Shown here: positions 1-13,318 of the stretch, one piece after another
How positions within the stretch are numbered: position 1 is the stretch's first letter
Layout of the letters: each line of letters opens with the position of its first letter
Source of the DNA: Lucifuga dentata
Lineage: Eukaryota; Chordata; Actinopteri; Ophidiiformes; Bythitidae
Direction of reading: 5' to 3'
Assembly (NCBI GenBank): GCA_014773175.1
Contig: VXCM01000992.1
Location: 1-64,000, forward strand
Length of the DNA: 64,000 bases
The notes under the pieces: model-generated
The model's input: the letters and a program-made list of their open reading frames with translations, nothing else
The model's database searches: none
Told to the model about the DNA's origin: nothing
Translations under genes and position numbers: made by a program

Positions 1-574
1 GTTTCTTCCTCATACACTGCCTGAGCCTGCATTTGAGTCCTCCTCCAGAACCCACCCGTCACACTTGAAGGCATCTGACATGAATGACATATAGCTCAAA
101 TTTACACAATAACTCAGAGTGACACACACCTGCTAAGTTTGATTCATTTGGCCATATGTGGTCTATCATCAACATGAAACACTAAATTCTGCACAATGTA
201 TTTGTGTAAATATCTTTAATATTCCCAGGCAGGATAAAATATTCTCCAGGAATCATGGCTGCTACAGGGTTGAGTGTCCATCTCTATGTGACTGTGTATG
301 TATTATGATGCAGATTCAGATGACACTGTTTGACATTATTAACAAATATAAAAAAAATTTGAGAACTGTGCTGTCTGAGGGAGTTGTAGTTAATATTACA
401 CCGACTGTCTATGTAAATTAAACCTGAATTGACTCCAATAAGGTTTTGAGATTCTATATAAATCCAGTATTACTCTGTGACCTTAAACTTTTCCACCTTA
501 GCACAAATAAACATATATGACAAATGCTGAAACATCTTTTGAGGCATGAAAAAAAAAATCTATTTCAAAAACAC

Positions 575-605
575 TGAATATTAATATAATGTATATTAAT
601 ATTCA
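575..605. repeat. AT-rich hairpin, 14-bp arms
   Basis: TGAATATTAATATA and its exact reverse complement are separated by 3 bases (ATG). Extreme AT content makes this a cruciform candidate rather than a gene. Confidence 0.85.
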
Positions 606-606
606 T

Positions 607-695
607 AATATCAAAAAATACATCCAAATATAATCAGAAAATATCAAAAAATACATCAAAAAATCTATCAAAAAATACATCCACATATAATCAGG
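607..695. repeat. Imperfect short tandem repeat
   Basis: Three units of TATCAAAAAATACATC, two of them continuing as CAAATATAATCAG or CACATATAATCAG. Local duplication in AT-rich intron sequence. Confidence 0.75.
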
Positions 696-1523
696 TTTTG
701 TACTGGGCTTTCAACAACCAATCTGGTAAAACATTAAATACAACAGGATCTTCGCAGCTTCTAAAAAGTGTTACTGGGCCTCTTTCTGCCCTCCTCTGTC
801 AAAGTTCTCCCTCTAACATTATACCTCTCTTCAATTTTACCTTTCTCTCATTTGTTATCACACCGGGAGACTGCGCAGGGATGAAAAAGAGCATCACTTA
901 TTCATTGCTATTCCCACTCAATTGAAGCACTTATCTGCTGCAAATCTGTCACATGAATAACACATCAGCAGATACAGACGGTGACTCAGATCGCTTCTGA
1001 GCAGGTACGGTACAATGCCGAAGACTTCACAGACCAGACTCCCCGCTGAGAAATGCTTTAATTGTAATGCGGTGAGGAATATTTTAGCGTATAAATGTCA
1101 GAGACACACTTTATAGGGTCGATATAAACTCCTGAGCAGCATGATAATGAAAGACATTATTACCCCAGTGTTTCACTGAAAAAGTTCCACATTTCAGCCA
1201 CCAATGAAAATAGATGGCTTGTAAAATTAAGAGAAATGCAGAAACTGAGGTAGAAGTTATGTGAGCTTGTAATATTGAACAAGTATCGGGAGAATGGCTT
1301 TATAGTGAATGAAATGTGATTGAGAGTGAGAGAAAAGAGATGGAGAGAAGAGAGAGACGGCTCAGTGATTCAGAAATCACTTGTGGAGGAAAATGGAAGC
1401 ATATTGCGAAGAATTTAGAGATCCTTCATCAGTCTATTTCCCATGATGGCGTTAAAAACAGAGAGTAAATGTAGAAAATGAAATGCATGCTAGTGAATTT
1501 ACAGATGAGTGCAGTGCAAGTTA

Positions 1524-1885
1524 GGGCTGAACAAGTAGGCAGGAAACAAATTGAGATTTTTCAGAATCCCGATTAAACTTTTTACAGATATGTGGTGTTG
1601 CTTTTTGGGATCTCTGACATGTCTTATACTGTACCTGCTTTTACTGTACAGTGCATCTCTCAGTTTCTTGTACGTCAACTAGCAATACTTCATCAGAATT
1701 TCTGATTTGCAAAACTCATCTACAGAAGTTCGCACGCTTGACATTTCAGTGACTTTTGTGAAACGTGAAGACGACACTTAATAATGTCGGCTATAATTAA
1801 AATCGCAGCTCTCGCGACTTGAGAATTGCACTCTCATCATCAGTCAGTCATGGTTTTATTATGAAAATGATGACTTGTTCAGCCT
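1524..1885. mobile_element. Small TIR element (MITE), about 360 bp
   Basis: The left end GGGCTGAACAAGT and the right end ACTTGTTCAGCCT are inverted copies of each other, with one terminal mismatch. Both are flanked by TA (1522-1523 and 1886-1887). There is no ORF. The size, TA flanks and GGGCTGA ends fit a non-autonomous DNA transposon; superfamily not determined. Confidence 0.65.
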
Positions 1886-3277
1886 TACCACACATACATC
1901 AATGCCAAACTGATATGAGTCCAAATACATATAGTATGCTGTAGGTGATCCTTCTATTACATCACCTACATCATTAAAAGTAAGTACTGTCAATTACTTT
2001 TTACATCTTTGTCTTGCTCTGTTCTGTTCTGTTCTTTTCTGCTTCCAGAGGCCATTTAAGGTCAGTGTTGTCACTTTGTTTTGGTCGCTTATATTAAGCA
2101 GTGGAAGACAGGGATGCTGATGGCACAAACAAAGCCTAATGCTTGGCTAATTATCAGCTGGAAGATACTGAGCCTATACAAAAGATGGCAGAGTGTAGAG
2201 ACAGATAAGGAGGGTAAGGCAGACAGCAAAAACAACAGCAAAGGATAAAAGAGACAAACTGGCTATGTGAGGGATTAGCGTATGGGGGGAAAAAAAAGCG
2301 AGATGAAGAGGAGAGAAAAAGTTGTTGGCGAGTGAGAGACAAAGAAATGAGGAGATAAATGCAAAGATAAAAGGCATGAGGTGAACCGAGGAGAAAGGAC
2401 ACAAGCGGCATGAGGAAGAAGTGTTAAAAAACAGACTGATAAGGAAAAGGGGGAAATACTGAGGAGAGGAAATGATAAAACTGGGGACTATTTGTTATCC
2501 TGTTAGACGTCCCAATGTTCTGGCAGTCACAAACGATGGAGATGATGAATTATACAACCCTAACCTTTGACCTTGGCATTTGTAACATCAACCTCCTGTC
2601 AGCGGCCATATCTCAGTCCTCAACACAAAAATACAATGGAAAATAGAGAGAGGGGGGCTTCACGTGCTACAACGAGACAAAGCGGATCCATTCAGCAGCT
2701 GATACGCTACAATCCTCTGCAGAGCCTGTGTGACTACCCACTAAGGGCAATCACTTATTATTTGGGGGGAAAAAAAGAAGAGACAGCATGTCCTCTGTAC
2801 TTTCCCCATAATTCATCAGAGGCATCCCATCAGTCTCAGTGGGGCCCATTTACTGGTTTGGGCACAGTTTGGTGTAAAAATAAAGCACAAAAAAATCCAG
2901 TTCTGCTAAATTATTTAAGATTTTCTACATCAAGCGGGCAATGATCGTGTGGCGGCAGAGCACTGCCTTGCCAAAACTCTCCTCGGGATAGGTCAAGGTT
3001 GCTCCTAATGAGGTAGTGCAGCTGAGAAGAGAAAAAAAAGAGAACCAAAGAAGGGAAGATTGAGTGGAAGAGGAGAGTTGCTGGAGATTTCTGATCAGAT
3101 GTACCTTCCTCTGTCTTTCCCCCCACAGGGTTGCAGTAAAGTAAACAGGGGTTGTGATTAGAAACTAGAAGCTCTATGTTATACCTGCTCTTCCTCCGTT
3201 ATTTACCGGCTTCCTGCACGTGCCGCTGCTGCTCCCAGACCATCTGCTAGGAGCACACGTGGCGTGGAGTACAGGTT

Positions 3278-3278
<1 letters not shown>

Positions 3279-3334
<56 letters not shown>
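3279..3334. repeat. (CA)n microsatellite
   Basis: Uninterrupted CA dinucleotide of about 28 units in mmp16 intron 4. Confidence 0.97.
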
Positions 3335-3335
<1 letters not shown>

Positions 3336-5399
3336 CCACGAATCAGATATGGGGCCCTGGACACCACTGTTCAATTGCAGTAATAGCTCAGGTTGTCAGC
3401 ATCGGCCTCCGGGGGCCTGAAAGCCTCTCTGCTCCCTCACTGTTTAACTAAGCATCCCTGGTTCTCTCAATACATGACATTTGACAGGAGCTGGAAGCAA
3501 TGGGTGGCTGCCCGCTTTTTTGGCTTTCCTATCTTCATCCCTGACACAACTCTGGGTTTTCTTTCATCTTTCAGATTCATTATCAGTCTCTTCTCTTCCT
3601 TTGTCTACTCTAGAAAAATTATCTACACTATTGGAAGGCGCTCTGAAAACAACATCCCCTTCAGTGTTAATGCAATATCAATATCATAAACTTGCAATAA
3701 CCTTGAACCATTCCTATTCAACCCTCATTCCTCCCAATGCAATGAATACTATGCCCAGCAGAGAGCTTAACAATTTCAAAGTCCATCCTCCTTCCCTCCA
3801 CTTTTCTTACCAAAACCACAGCTGTGACTGTTATTGCTGCTAATTCATTACTGTTGTTTTTCCCATCCAAGTCTCAGCAAGCGTAAGAACTCTTTTTGTC
3901 CCAAAGGACCTCGAATGTTTCTCATTGTTCAGCTCTGGCAATTCCCTGAGTGGCTGATGCTGCAGATTCAGCAGTGGTCTCATAAGAAACTTCAGCTGCA
4001 CAGTAAACTTAGGTGTTAATTGCAATTTCAGGAATGTTTTTAGTGGTCTGGAGGTTCGTGAACATGCAGAGTGATTTACCTAAAATATCCTCCTTGACCA
4101 CCCTGGCTGTCTCGCTAACATACATACACATGTAAATCTATGGATCCCTGTAGTATAGAGAGGAAAGACCTAATTTTACAGTGGCGTGAGGAGGGGTGGG
4201 TCACCGGACCTGCCAGCCCGCCTACAACAACTTAATTAGTATGATTTTTAGTGGGAGTTTTGGGTCCCGTGATGGACTAAATGCTGCCTCAGAGGCTTTT
4301 TCACACGCTAATTCCGAGGATACAAAATTGCATGCATTACCTAAAAGTGCAGCTGCTTCAATCTCAAATTTGGTTGAGACAAGAAAAAAAAAATCTGAAG
4401 GAAAACAAGGTGTGAGGAAGACGAAAAATACAGCTGTGGTCATTAAAGAGGCAGAGATGTGAGCTGGAGTAAGACGCCAGTAGAAGGTGTTTTGCTGTCC
4501 CTGACACCGGTTGGGCTGATAACTTATCCAAGGACGAGTGCAGCCGTAAAAATCTCTACAAAGCAGGAAAAAGGAAAAAGGAGGGAATCAGCTGCTGCAT
4601 ACTATCTCAGTGTAAGGTCACGACTCTGACACCGGCTGTTCTTTCTCTGAGCGCGACCAGCAATCAGCACAACCTTGAACCTGAAGGAGTAAAAAGCAAG
4701 AGATAGGTGAAGGTGAAGGAAAAGCACAGAGCAGAGGTAGAACAGTGAAAATGAAATAGCGAGAATAAATGAACGTGCTGGTTGTGCAGAAGCGCTGCGC
4801 TGTGCTGACAAGGTGTCAGCCCCCCCTGGTTCAGTGCCTGGCTCAGTGGGCCCCAGGCACAGAGAACTCTGCTGGCTGTCAGACCGTAACTGTGTGCCTG
4901 ACTTGACAGACTGGCCGTTGTAAAGACTGCAGGCCAAACCACAATGCCAGCATTCTGCTCACTAAGCTTTCACACTCTCGCTGCTTCCAATATCCAAACA
5001 GGATATATAGAAAAACACAGCATGCCATTTGGTGCAACAAACCAAGTCATTTGACAGCACTACAAATAGCATGGAGCACAGTTCACACCACAACCCCGAT
5101 GTAAAATTTCATGACTTTTTCACAACCTTTCATAACAAACATTGGAGTGATTCCATGAGCAGAAATGTTATTGATTCCTGATTTGTTTAGGGCACAACCT
5201 GTAATCCAAATATTTTAAACGCAAGACTACAATCTACAGTATTGTTCTCAAATTGACTTATAGCATATGCAGTGGAGGGGCTAACATTAACAACTAACCA
5301 AGTCTAAGTCTTCAGTCACATATGAATGATGTGAATATAATTTATATGATTTATCAGATGGTTTAAATTCAATTATAAGAGCTGAGATAAGTTCTAAAA

Positions 5400-5682
5400 C
5401 AGTCATCCTCAAAATCCGGACTCCGGTCCAGATCCAGACCGAACCACAACTGTCTCCGGACTCCAAGCAAATTACACTTTGCATATATTATTTGTATTAT
5501 CTGCGAGACATCGCTGCGATGCAACGAGTCAAAATTCTCAGCTTTCTCCGCTGCAGAGAAAGTGAATGTCTGATTGCTCCACTATCTGCGCAATAGTGGA
5601 ACAGTGATACTGAACTGACTGACTTTAAACGGATCTTTGTCTTATTGAAAATTTTCTTTGTGGACCTTTAAGATTACCCCTG
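5400..5682. mobile_element. hAT (Charlie-like) MITE with 8-bp target duplication
   Basis: A 283-bp element starts CAGTCATCCTCAAAATCCGG and ends ACCTTTAAGATTACCCCTG. It is flanked on both sides by the perfect 8-bp direct repeat TTCTAAAA (5392-5399 and 5683-5690). An 8-bp duplication and CAG...CTG termini are the hallmarks of the hAT superfamily. It has no coding capacity, so it must have been mobilised in trans. Confidence 0.85.
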
Positions 5683-6867
5683 TTCTAAAAGGCTGGACTG
5701 TAAAACACCATGTAAAGTTCTCTGATATTGCCTGACATCCCCAGAGAATTAATCAAAGTGCTTGACTTTCACTGTCTCGAATACACTTTTGAAAATGTTA
5801 TCATATTCAAAAAAATATCTGAGAATATTCTGAGAAAACCTTGGCAAACTTCTTCACTCTTCATGTGGATGACCACAGTGGGAATCAAACCCAGGCAATG
5901 TTGGTATCATCCACTACCCACTGAGTTTCACAGCTTCTCCTGCTCTCCTCCCTCCCTTCTCCCCTATTTACCATTTCTATCTCCTCATCCTTTTCTCTCT
6001 GTTTGCCCTTTCTTCTCACTCTAGGTTGTTGACATCGGTTAAGCAAGAGTTGGGCTGTTGAATCTGTTACACTTAATTCTCACAAAACCCAAGCTGTTGA
6101 GATCTACATATGTACACTACAGTAATTATTTATTTACAGAAACTGCTACAGACTGAAATTCTGTGCATGGAACATTGCCAGGGATCCAAATATTGGCCGT
6201 TCCTATGCACTTGAGGTAAATAAACCAGTAGAGTAGAACGAAAATGCAGCCAAGAAAAGGACATCCTTAATTCTTGTCATGTTTATCTCTGTGCAGCACC
6301 TGTGAGCAAGAGCAGTATGTGTGTACTTTCTTGTTGCCATCATTAATCATCAATAATGCAGTCAAAAGCAGTGGGGTGTGCACGTGCGTGTGTGTTCAGT
6401 GCTAGAGAAAACCACCTGAACTCAGTCTACACCAGCAAACCAGACAGCCTTGCCTGACAGTCTGTCTACTTTTTTCTCATTTAAAATATGGTATTTTTTT
6501 TTTTTTTTTTTTTTAGTGGGAGACATCATTGCTGAGCATTATTTTGGATCCGTCTTAGTCCACAGTTTACCAGGTAAAGTTTATCTGGTAAATTCAGAAA
6601 CAAGCAGTGACCTACTAAGCAGCTCACATTTCAATAAATTCTCAAGTCCTGCAAATCTTTGTCCGTTACATCTTAGTTTTTTGTAATTTTTTCCACATCT
6701 TCTTGTGAAATAAGGGGGAAATACACCGATCAGCCACTACATTAAAACCACTGACAGGTGAAGTGAATAACATGGATCATCCGTTACAGTGGCACCTGTC
6801 AGGGGTGGGATATATTAGGCAGCATGGTCAACAGTCAGTTCTTGAAGTTTATGTGTTGGAAGCAGGA

Positions 6868-7870
6868 AAAATGGGCAAGCATAAGGATCTGACTTTGACA
6901 AGGACCAACTTGTGATGGCTAGACGACTGAGTCAGAGCATCTCCAAAACGACAGGTCTTGTGGGGTTTTCCCCGTATGCAGCGGTCAGTACCCACCAAAA
7001 GTGGTCCAAGGAAGACAGGGTCATGGACACCCAAGGCTCACTGATGCATGTGGGGAGTGAAGGCTGGCCCGTCTGCTCCGATCCCACAGAAGATCTACTG
7101 TAGCACAGATAGCTGAAAAAATGAATACTGGGTATGATAGACAGGTGTCAGAACACACAGCATGGCAGCGTGCTGCATATGTGGCTGCGTAGCCACAAAC
7201 TGGTCGAAGCACCCACGTTGACCCCTGTCTACTGCCGAAAGTGCCTATAATGGGCGTGAGCGTCAGAACTGGACCACGGAGCAATGGAAGAAAATGATGA
7301 TTACATGATGGATACGTGATTACATGATGGATCATGTAATCACATTTTCTTTGACATCATGTGGATGGCCAGGTGCATATGTGTCACTGGGGAAGAGCTG
7401 GCACCAGAATGCACTATGGGAAGAAGGCAAACCGACGGAGGCAGTATGATGATCTGGACAATGTTCTGCTGGGAAACTTTGGGTCCTGCATTCATGTGGA
7501 TGTTACTTTGACACATACCACCTTCCTAAACACTGTTGCAGACCAAGTACAGCCCTTCATGGCAACAGTATTCCCTGATGTCATGGCCTCTTTCAGCAGG
7601 ATAATGCGCCCTGTCACACTGCAAAAAATGTTCAGGAATGATTTGAGGAACATGACAAAGAGTTCAAGGTGTTGACTTGGCCTCCAAATTCCCCAGATCT
7701 CAATCCAATCGAGCATGACCCCACCTTGCAAGTTACAGGATTTAAAGAATCTGCTGCTAACGTCTTAGTGCTATATACCACAGGACACCTTCAGAGGTCT
7801 TGTGGAGTCCATGCCTCGATGGGTCAGAGCTGTCTTGGCGGCACGAGGGGACCTACACAATATTAAGCAG
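6868..7870 (+). pseudogene. Tc1-like transposase pseudogene (DD36E)
   Basis: Recognisable blocks in different frames are an N-terminal helix-turn-helix region (QSISKTTG...STHQKWSKE, about 6930-7014), HHVDGQVHMC (7350-7382), HVDVTLTHTTF (7495-7527), FQQDNAPCHTAKN (7591-7629), TWPPNSPDLNPIE (7675-7713) and ESMPRWVRAVLAARG (7803-7847). Counting codons from the second catalytic Asp (7600) to the Glu of PDLNPIE (7711) gives 36 intervening residues, hence DD36E. The gene is dead. The WSDESRF block with the first Asp is degraded to W-I-M-stop-S-H-F, a TGA lies at 7639-7641 where a Trp is usual, there are frameshifts, and part of the C-terminal region is replaced or lost. It is not co-oriented with mmp16. 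Confidence 0.88.
7278..7344. repeat. Direct and inverted repeat inside the Tc1 wreck
   Basis: GATTACATGATGGAT occurs twice in direct orientation (about 7290 and 7318), and the second copy continues as TCATGTAATCAC, forming a 12-bp-arm hairpin with GTGATTACATGA. It interrupts the block that normally carries the first catalytic Asp. Confidence 0.8.
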
Positions 7871-9147
7871 ATGGTTTTAATGTTGTGGCTAATCGGTATA
7901 TGTTTGCTGCTTTTACATGGTTGCCAAACACCTTCTGTCAATCAAAAGCATTATCAGGTGAAGTCATCTTCCAGTACGCAGAAATGAAAATCAGATACTG
8001 TGGGTAATTCTTAAAACACAGTGCCAGCTTTAATGTATCAGTAAAGATAAATGTCATGCAACCATGTTTTCTCATTCATAAATGCCTTTTACTGGCATTT
8101 TTTATCGTTTGCCTTGAAAGAGGAATTACAATGTTGTCAGGCTGGTTTTGGAATTATCATTTTTGTAGCTGTGATGTGTATTGTGTTCAGCATTTGAAAA
8201 GTTCAATATAAAGATTCAAAATAAAAAAATAGAAAGGAGTTACTACGACTACTACTCCTTATTTGCATGTCTGGTAAGCCATTCATAAAACAGTGTCACG
8301 CAAAAATTAAGACCTGTTTCAGTCTGACTATACATTTCAGTGACATAATATCTGTTTTAAACTGTATCTGTCCAAATGTATTAGTGATCAATAAATTAGA
8401 TCTTAGATTAAATCCTACTCAGTTGAAGAGTCAAGTTTATATAAATGGAAAGTTTTAATCTGATCTCATACACATTCTGGGGGCATTTTTCTAAAGCATC
8501 AAGTGCTCTTCTCTGTGTCTGCAGGGGGACACCGGTGTGCTAATTAACATAAGGGAAGCTTTATGAACGGGTCTCAATTATTGTGGTGCTTATTTAGTAT
8601 AGTTACAGTGCACTGTTTTCTTATGAATTATCTATTAAATGCTGTTTGTGAATGTGGTTCAGAGCTTTTTTGTGGTCTTAATGATCCCATCTTAAACCTA
8701 GGGCCATGGAGGACAAAGAGTCTGCAGGTTTTTAGTCCCAAACCATAACCAGGGAAGTGAATACTGTATATACAAGAGGCTGTGTAGATTTATGAACATA
8801 TTTTCCTTTACACAATTACCAAATCAGATAGTCACTTAAATATCAGGGCCTTGGTGGGTCGTTTGTATCTGTGCATCCTTCAAAATTCAATAATGATCTT
8901 ACATCATGCTTTAGAGGTGTGTAACAAAATGCTATACAATGATGGCTCATGGGATGTTCCCTGAAGAGCATTAAAGTATGTGTATCAATACATCTGTGTT
9001 TAGCTGTGTGTGCTCTTCTATGTGTCGCTGTATTCTCATAAAGTGAGGTAGGCTTGTTTACACTTTTTGTTTGCTAAGGATTATGGGTAAAAGGTTATGA
9101 GAGCATCTGACTGACTAGTGGGAGGGCGAGCTTCCCAAGGTGCATGA

Positions 9148-9150
<3 letters not shown>

Positions 9151-9186
<36 letters not shown>
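9151..9186. repeat. (GT)n microsatellite
   Basis: Uninterrupted GT dinucleotide of 18 units in intron 4, about 0.4 kb before a T homopolymer interrupted by an N at 9562. Confidence 0.97.
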
Positions 9187-9193
<7 letters not shown>

Positions 9194-12098
9194 AGGGTGT
9201 GAGTCTGTGCATGTGTGTGGGCGGAAGAGACCAGTGCCGCCCACATGGAAGTTGATGCTGTTGTCAGTGGGCAGTCGTCTATTTCTAGTAGCGGCCTGGT
9301 GGGCAGGAACGCATGGTGATTACTTACTTTCTCCTCTCTTTTCTTTGTCAGTAACATTATGAATCCTCCTCATAGGTGCTATTCATACTTTGAAATTAAA
9401 CTGACTGAATCTTGATGTGTCCACCAGAGATTATCTCCATGTATAAATCATAGCAGAAATAAAAGATGTCATACAAAATATAATATTGCTTCCAGCCCTG
9501 TTATGGTTATGTTTTTATGAAAGAGTTTAAACAAGGAAATTCTTTTTTTTTTTTTTTTTTTNTTTTTTTTTTTTTTTTTTGTCTTTAACACTGAGGTCTA
9601 CCAGCACTGTAAATTCTGAAAAGCATTCTTTTGGAATTATTTATTTGTTTGCTATAAAGTAATCCAACTTATGTTTGACATATTTAAAAGTTGCCATTAT
9701 TTCTACAACTATCTCATTTGGTGATCCTAATTATTACAGTTTAAACTCTTTAACATACATGCGTGTATGTCTGTAAGTAGATTTGTTGTGTGATTCTGGA
9801 CTGGATTACGTTCTATCAAATTCTGCTCTATTACATTCCATTGTATCATATAAAGTCAACTGTCATACTGCACCCTTCAAATAAACTCTCTACAAGGCAG
9901 AGTTTTTCTCAGCACCCTCTTGCTGCCCTGCACTGTTTTACTGCCTATATCCCCCTGCTGCCTCTCCAAAAGCAGCCATGTCTGCAGAACACAGACACAT
10001 CCTTCCAGTAAAAGACAAAGATCTGTTTCTGGGGTAAGAACAAGCATCTGAATCTCCTCATTTATTTTCCCTTGAATGCTAGGAGATAAAGAGAAGTGTA
10101 GCGGATGGATATGAGACAGGGAAAATACGCAGGAGCTTCACAGAACAAACAAAAACAAGTTAAAGGAAGATTTTCTAAAAGCTGAACAACCTTGAAAAAA
10201 ATGAAAGGCTAGTTAGCTCCTCTAAGGTTAGCCTTTCGCCAAGCAGGAGCTGGGAGAAAACGTCACTGTTCTACAGCCCAAATAGACAAAGAAGAGATGT
10301 GAATGAGCTTCAGTGAGAGAGAGTGAACTCCAGATGTATAAGTCATAACTTGGAGTAAGCAGTCTGAATTTTATTGTTTGTTTAAAATTTAACAAGAATG
10401 AATAAGTGAATGAGCACAATGTTGTCATTGATATCCAGACTGTGCAAAATGACAGAACTCCCCACATCTTCATCCTACAAAAGGTCATTTACACAGATAC
10501 ACTGACACAATCATGACACATGATGTATGCATGCTGTGTTTGTTGTCAAAGAGCTTTTAATTCCATCTGGCCAAAAGAGGCTACTGTTCAGACTCATTCA
10601 AAATACTACAGCGGCAGATTATCTGAAATTATTTTTGAAGAAACTTTTTTTTTTTTAAGAAAGCATTTCAATACCATCAAGCAAGCACTTAATTCAAAAA
10701 CTAAAAATTCCACTTAGAACAATGAAGGAGTTTTCAGACTGACCCCATTTATGCAGAAGCAACAGATATCTGCCTGTGGATTTTGATGAGCTGCTGAGTC
10801 TGTTGCTGCAGCAGTGGGACTGTCAGCAATGTGGACTCACTGGATTGCATTGCCCCAGAAAACATCAAGACTAGTTGAAGTTTTGCTGGAATGCTTTGTA
10901 GCTCTTGTCCACTAACAGATTGTGATATCCAATCAAAACAACTGAGACAGCGGAAGAGGAGGTTTATTTGCTGTTGATGTCATGCTGCTGGGTCCAGCAA
11001 CATGTGGTCCACAACAGTACAGATCCATCTGTTATTTTTCTGGACGGCAAACCTCCATCTGAAAGCTCCCTTAGGCTATGAATAGTCCAATGAGACATGG
11101 AGGTCTCTCCAATAAAAAGACTGGACAAAAATTCAACTGAAATCAGGCATGAGTTCTGAGAAAGTATTTTCCAGGCCCACATCTAAGCCCATAGTCAACC
11201 TGTGGGACAAAATTCGGCCAATATCCTTTAGTTTAATTCAAATAAGATCTGGAGTTACGCCTTAACATTAGAATTCCCTTTCCTGCCAAGATGTGACATA
11301 GAAAAGAGTCTTAACTACTACCTCAGCAAGCCAAAGGACAGGAACACTCAGAACGTTTGATTAGTACCTCATAAGAACTCACGACAATCTGTGCACTGAG
11401 TAACCATAGTCTGGCTATAGAAGAAAAAGACATTCAGAAAAAAAAAAGCTCCCTGCAATCCCAATCTGACAAACAAGGGAAAAAAAAATTACCCTGCAAT
11501 AAGGTTCAAAAGACTGCATTTTTAGTGATGGCTGTTAAAACATGTCACTGCCTGTCACAACAAAATCTCCAGCCAGCAGGAAATACTCATTGAGCACAAA
11601 CACACTTACATGAAGTGGAACTCCCCTCTTCAATGTTTTATTACACTCACAACCATATAAGAAGAAATGGAATATTTTACCTCTTCCTTTTGTGGCTATT
11701 TTAAAACAGTGTTCTGGCAAAACTTCAAGGGTCTTAACCAAGCCCACTGAGGTAAATAAAGCGAGTGAGAGAGAGGCTGAAGAATGAAAGAAAGAGGAAG
11801 AGAAACAGAGTCCGCCACTTCCTCTTCATCACCCAGTAGGAGCAGAGACCTAAAAATAAACCTGCAAGGATGCCATATGCTCTTCTCCTCCTCAACCTCT
11901 CTTTATTTCTCCTCTCTTGTGCTCTTCTTGCGAAAGCATCTTTTATTTTCTCCTCTCCTTTCCTCCTTTCTTTCTTATTTCCTTAATCTCCTTTACTTAT
12001 GGAATAATTTCGGTTTCTGGATGCTGCTTGGCTCCAAATGACAATGAGTGTACTGTCCGTCACTAAGAAGACAGAGATTGATCTTGCATTGTCTGCCA

Positions 12099-12135
12099 GT
12101 ATATTCGTAACCAAAAACAATGGCTACGAATATAC
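12099..12135. repeat. Inverted repeat, 11-bp arms
   Basis: GTATATTCGTA and TACGAATATAC are separated by 15 bases. No flanking duplication is obvious; probably a chance or very short element. Confidence 0.7.
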
Positions 12136-13318
12136 AATCACTTTACAAGATTGAACGTCAATGGTAAACCGTTCTGCAAATCGATACCCTCCTCCTCTGC
12201 TGCCGAGCAATGGCCATCAATCAATCAGCTGATCAATGTCAAGCTTGTTCCAACATCCTCTCCTTCAGCCAATCATCACCCTGTTATTGAGTGTGCCATC
12301 AGCCCTGCTTCGCCTTATCGTATCTCACTACCTGGAAACATAAATTCTTGTCATATTTTCCTCCTGTGATGTTGTTTTTCTAACCTCTCTGGTTCATTTT
12401 AGGGGTAAAGGTGAAGAAAATAATAAAACTGTGGAATCTCTCATTTCCTGTGTGTAGGTCCAGTCCACATTCCGCCTTATGCTACATAGTTTTCACTGAT
12501 ACTACAGGAGGCTTGAAGTCTTGAAGGCATACCAGGCCTTATAAGTCACCCTCGGGTGCGCTCGGGTGTTTGTGTGTGAGCGTATCCAGTTTGTGTGTGC
12601 TGATCGGGGTCTGTATGCAGTGGTGGTGAAGTCGAGGCAAAGCTGCATTTGTAAAATTCAGTTAAGACTCAATATGATTTAATGTCAAAATGGAATCTGC
12701 CTCATCTATTCCTACATGCATTGCTTTGATTTTAACAAAGAGAAACATGACCTTGTGATAAAGCAAAGATGAGTGCCTGCTTTTTAGCCTATTTGTTGCA
12801 CAGAAATGGACATTTTCACACCAAATGCCTTTGACTGTTTCCGCAAATGTGCTTCCTGTTAAAGTGATTGCGGTACATTTGGGTCTGATGAAAAGACAAT
12901 CAAATCCAATTTTCTCTCTATACTGTGGTCTCATTAAATCCCTCAACAATTACCTCCATTCTGCCCTCAAGCACTCTGCATCCCATATTTTCCTTTATTC
13001 AGCTATTTGCCATATTATTTATCTAATTACATTTTACCTTCTCACTCTATTCAAACTCAACCCTCCCCTCACACCCTATTATGTCCTTATCTTTGCATCT
13101 ACCTATCTGTCCCTCTATTGATGCAGCCACAAACACAGCTATTCCTGCATTGGTCTAAACTGCTGCATTCTGGAAATGTGGGACAGCTGTAGGAGCTTCA
13201 AGACCAAATCTCTCCGTTTTATCCTCAGGGATGTCCCACTCTCACTGGTGATGATCACCGATCACCCAGCCCCTCACATTCCTTGTGTGGCTCGGATTTT
13301 GTGAGCATTTTCCAGTCT

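Larger units (their letters stand above)
6722..7902 (+). mobile_element. Degenerate Tc1/mariner transposon, DD36E type
   Basis: The terminal inverted repeats are recognisable: TACACCGATCAGCCACTAC from 6722, and the reverse complement of TATACCGATTAGCCACAAC ending at about 7902. Both continue into ATTAAAACC and abut TA dinucleotides, as expected for Tc1/mariner target sites. Between them lies a broken transposase on the plus strand. At about 1.18 kb the element is shorter than the usual ~1.6 kb, so internal deletions have occurred. This family is common and multicopy in teleost genomes. Confidence 0.9.

Noticed and set aside
5875..5930. tRNA-like B-box-like stretch (GGAATCAAACCCAGGC)
   Set aside because: No A box, no cloverleaf and no clear SINE body around it; may be a decayed repeat but cannot be supported.
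7492..7731. 79-codon minus-strand ORF at the transposon
   Set aside because: Complement of the Tc1 transposase remnant; the conserved motifs are all on the plus strand.
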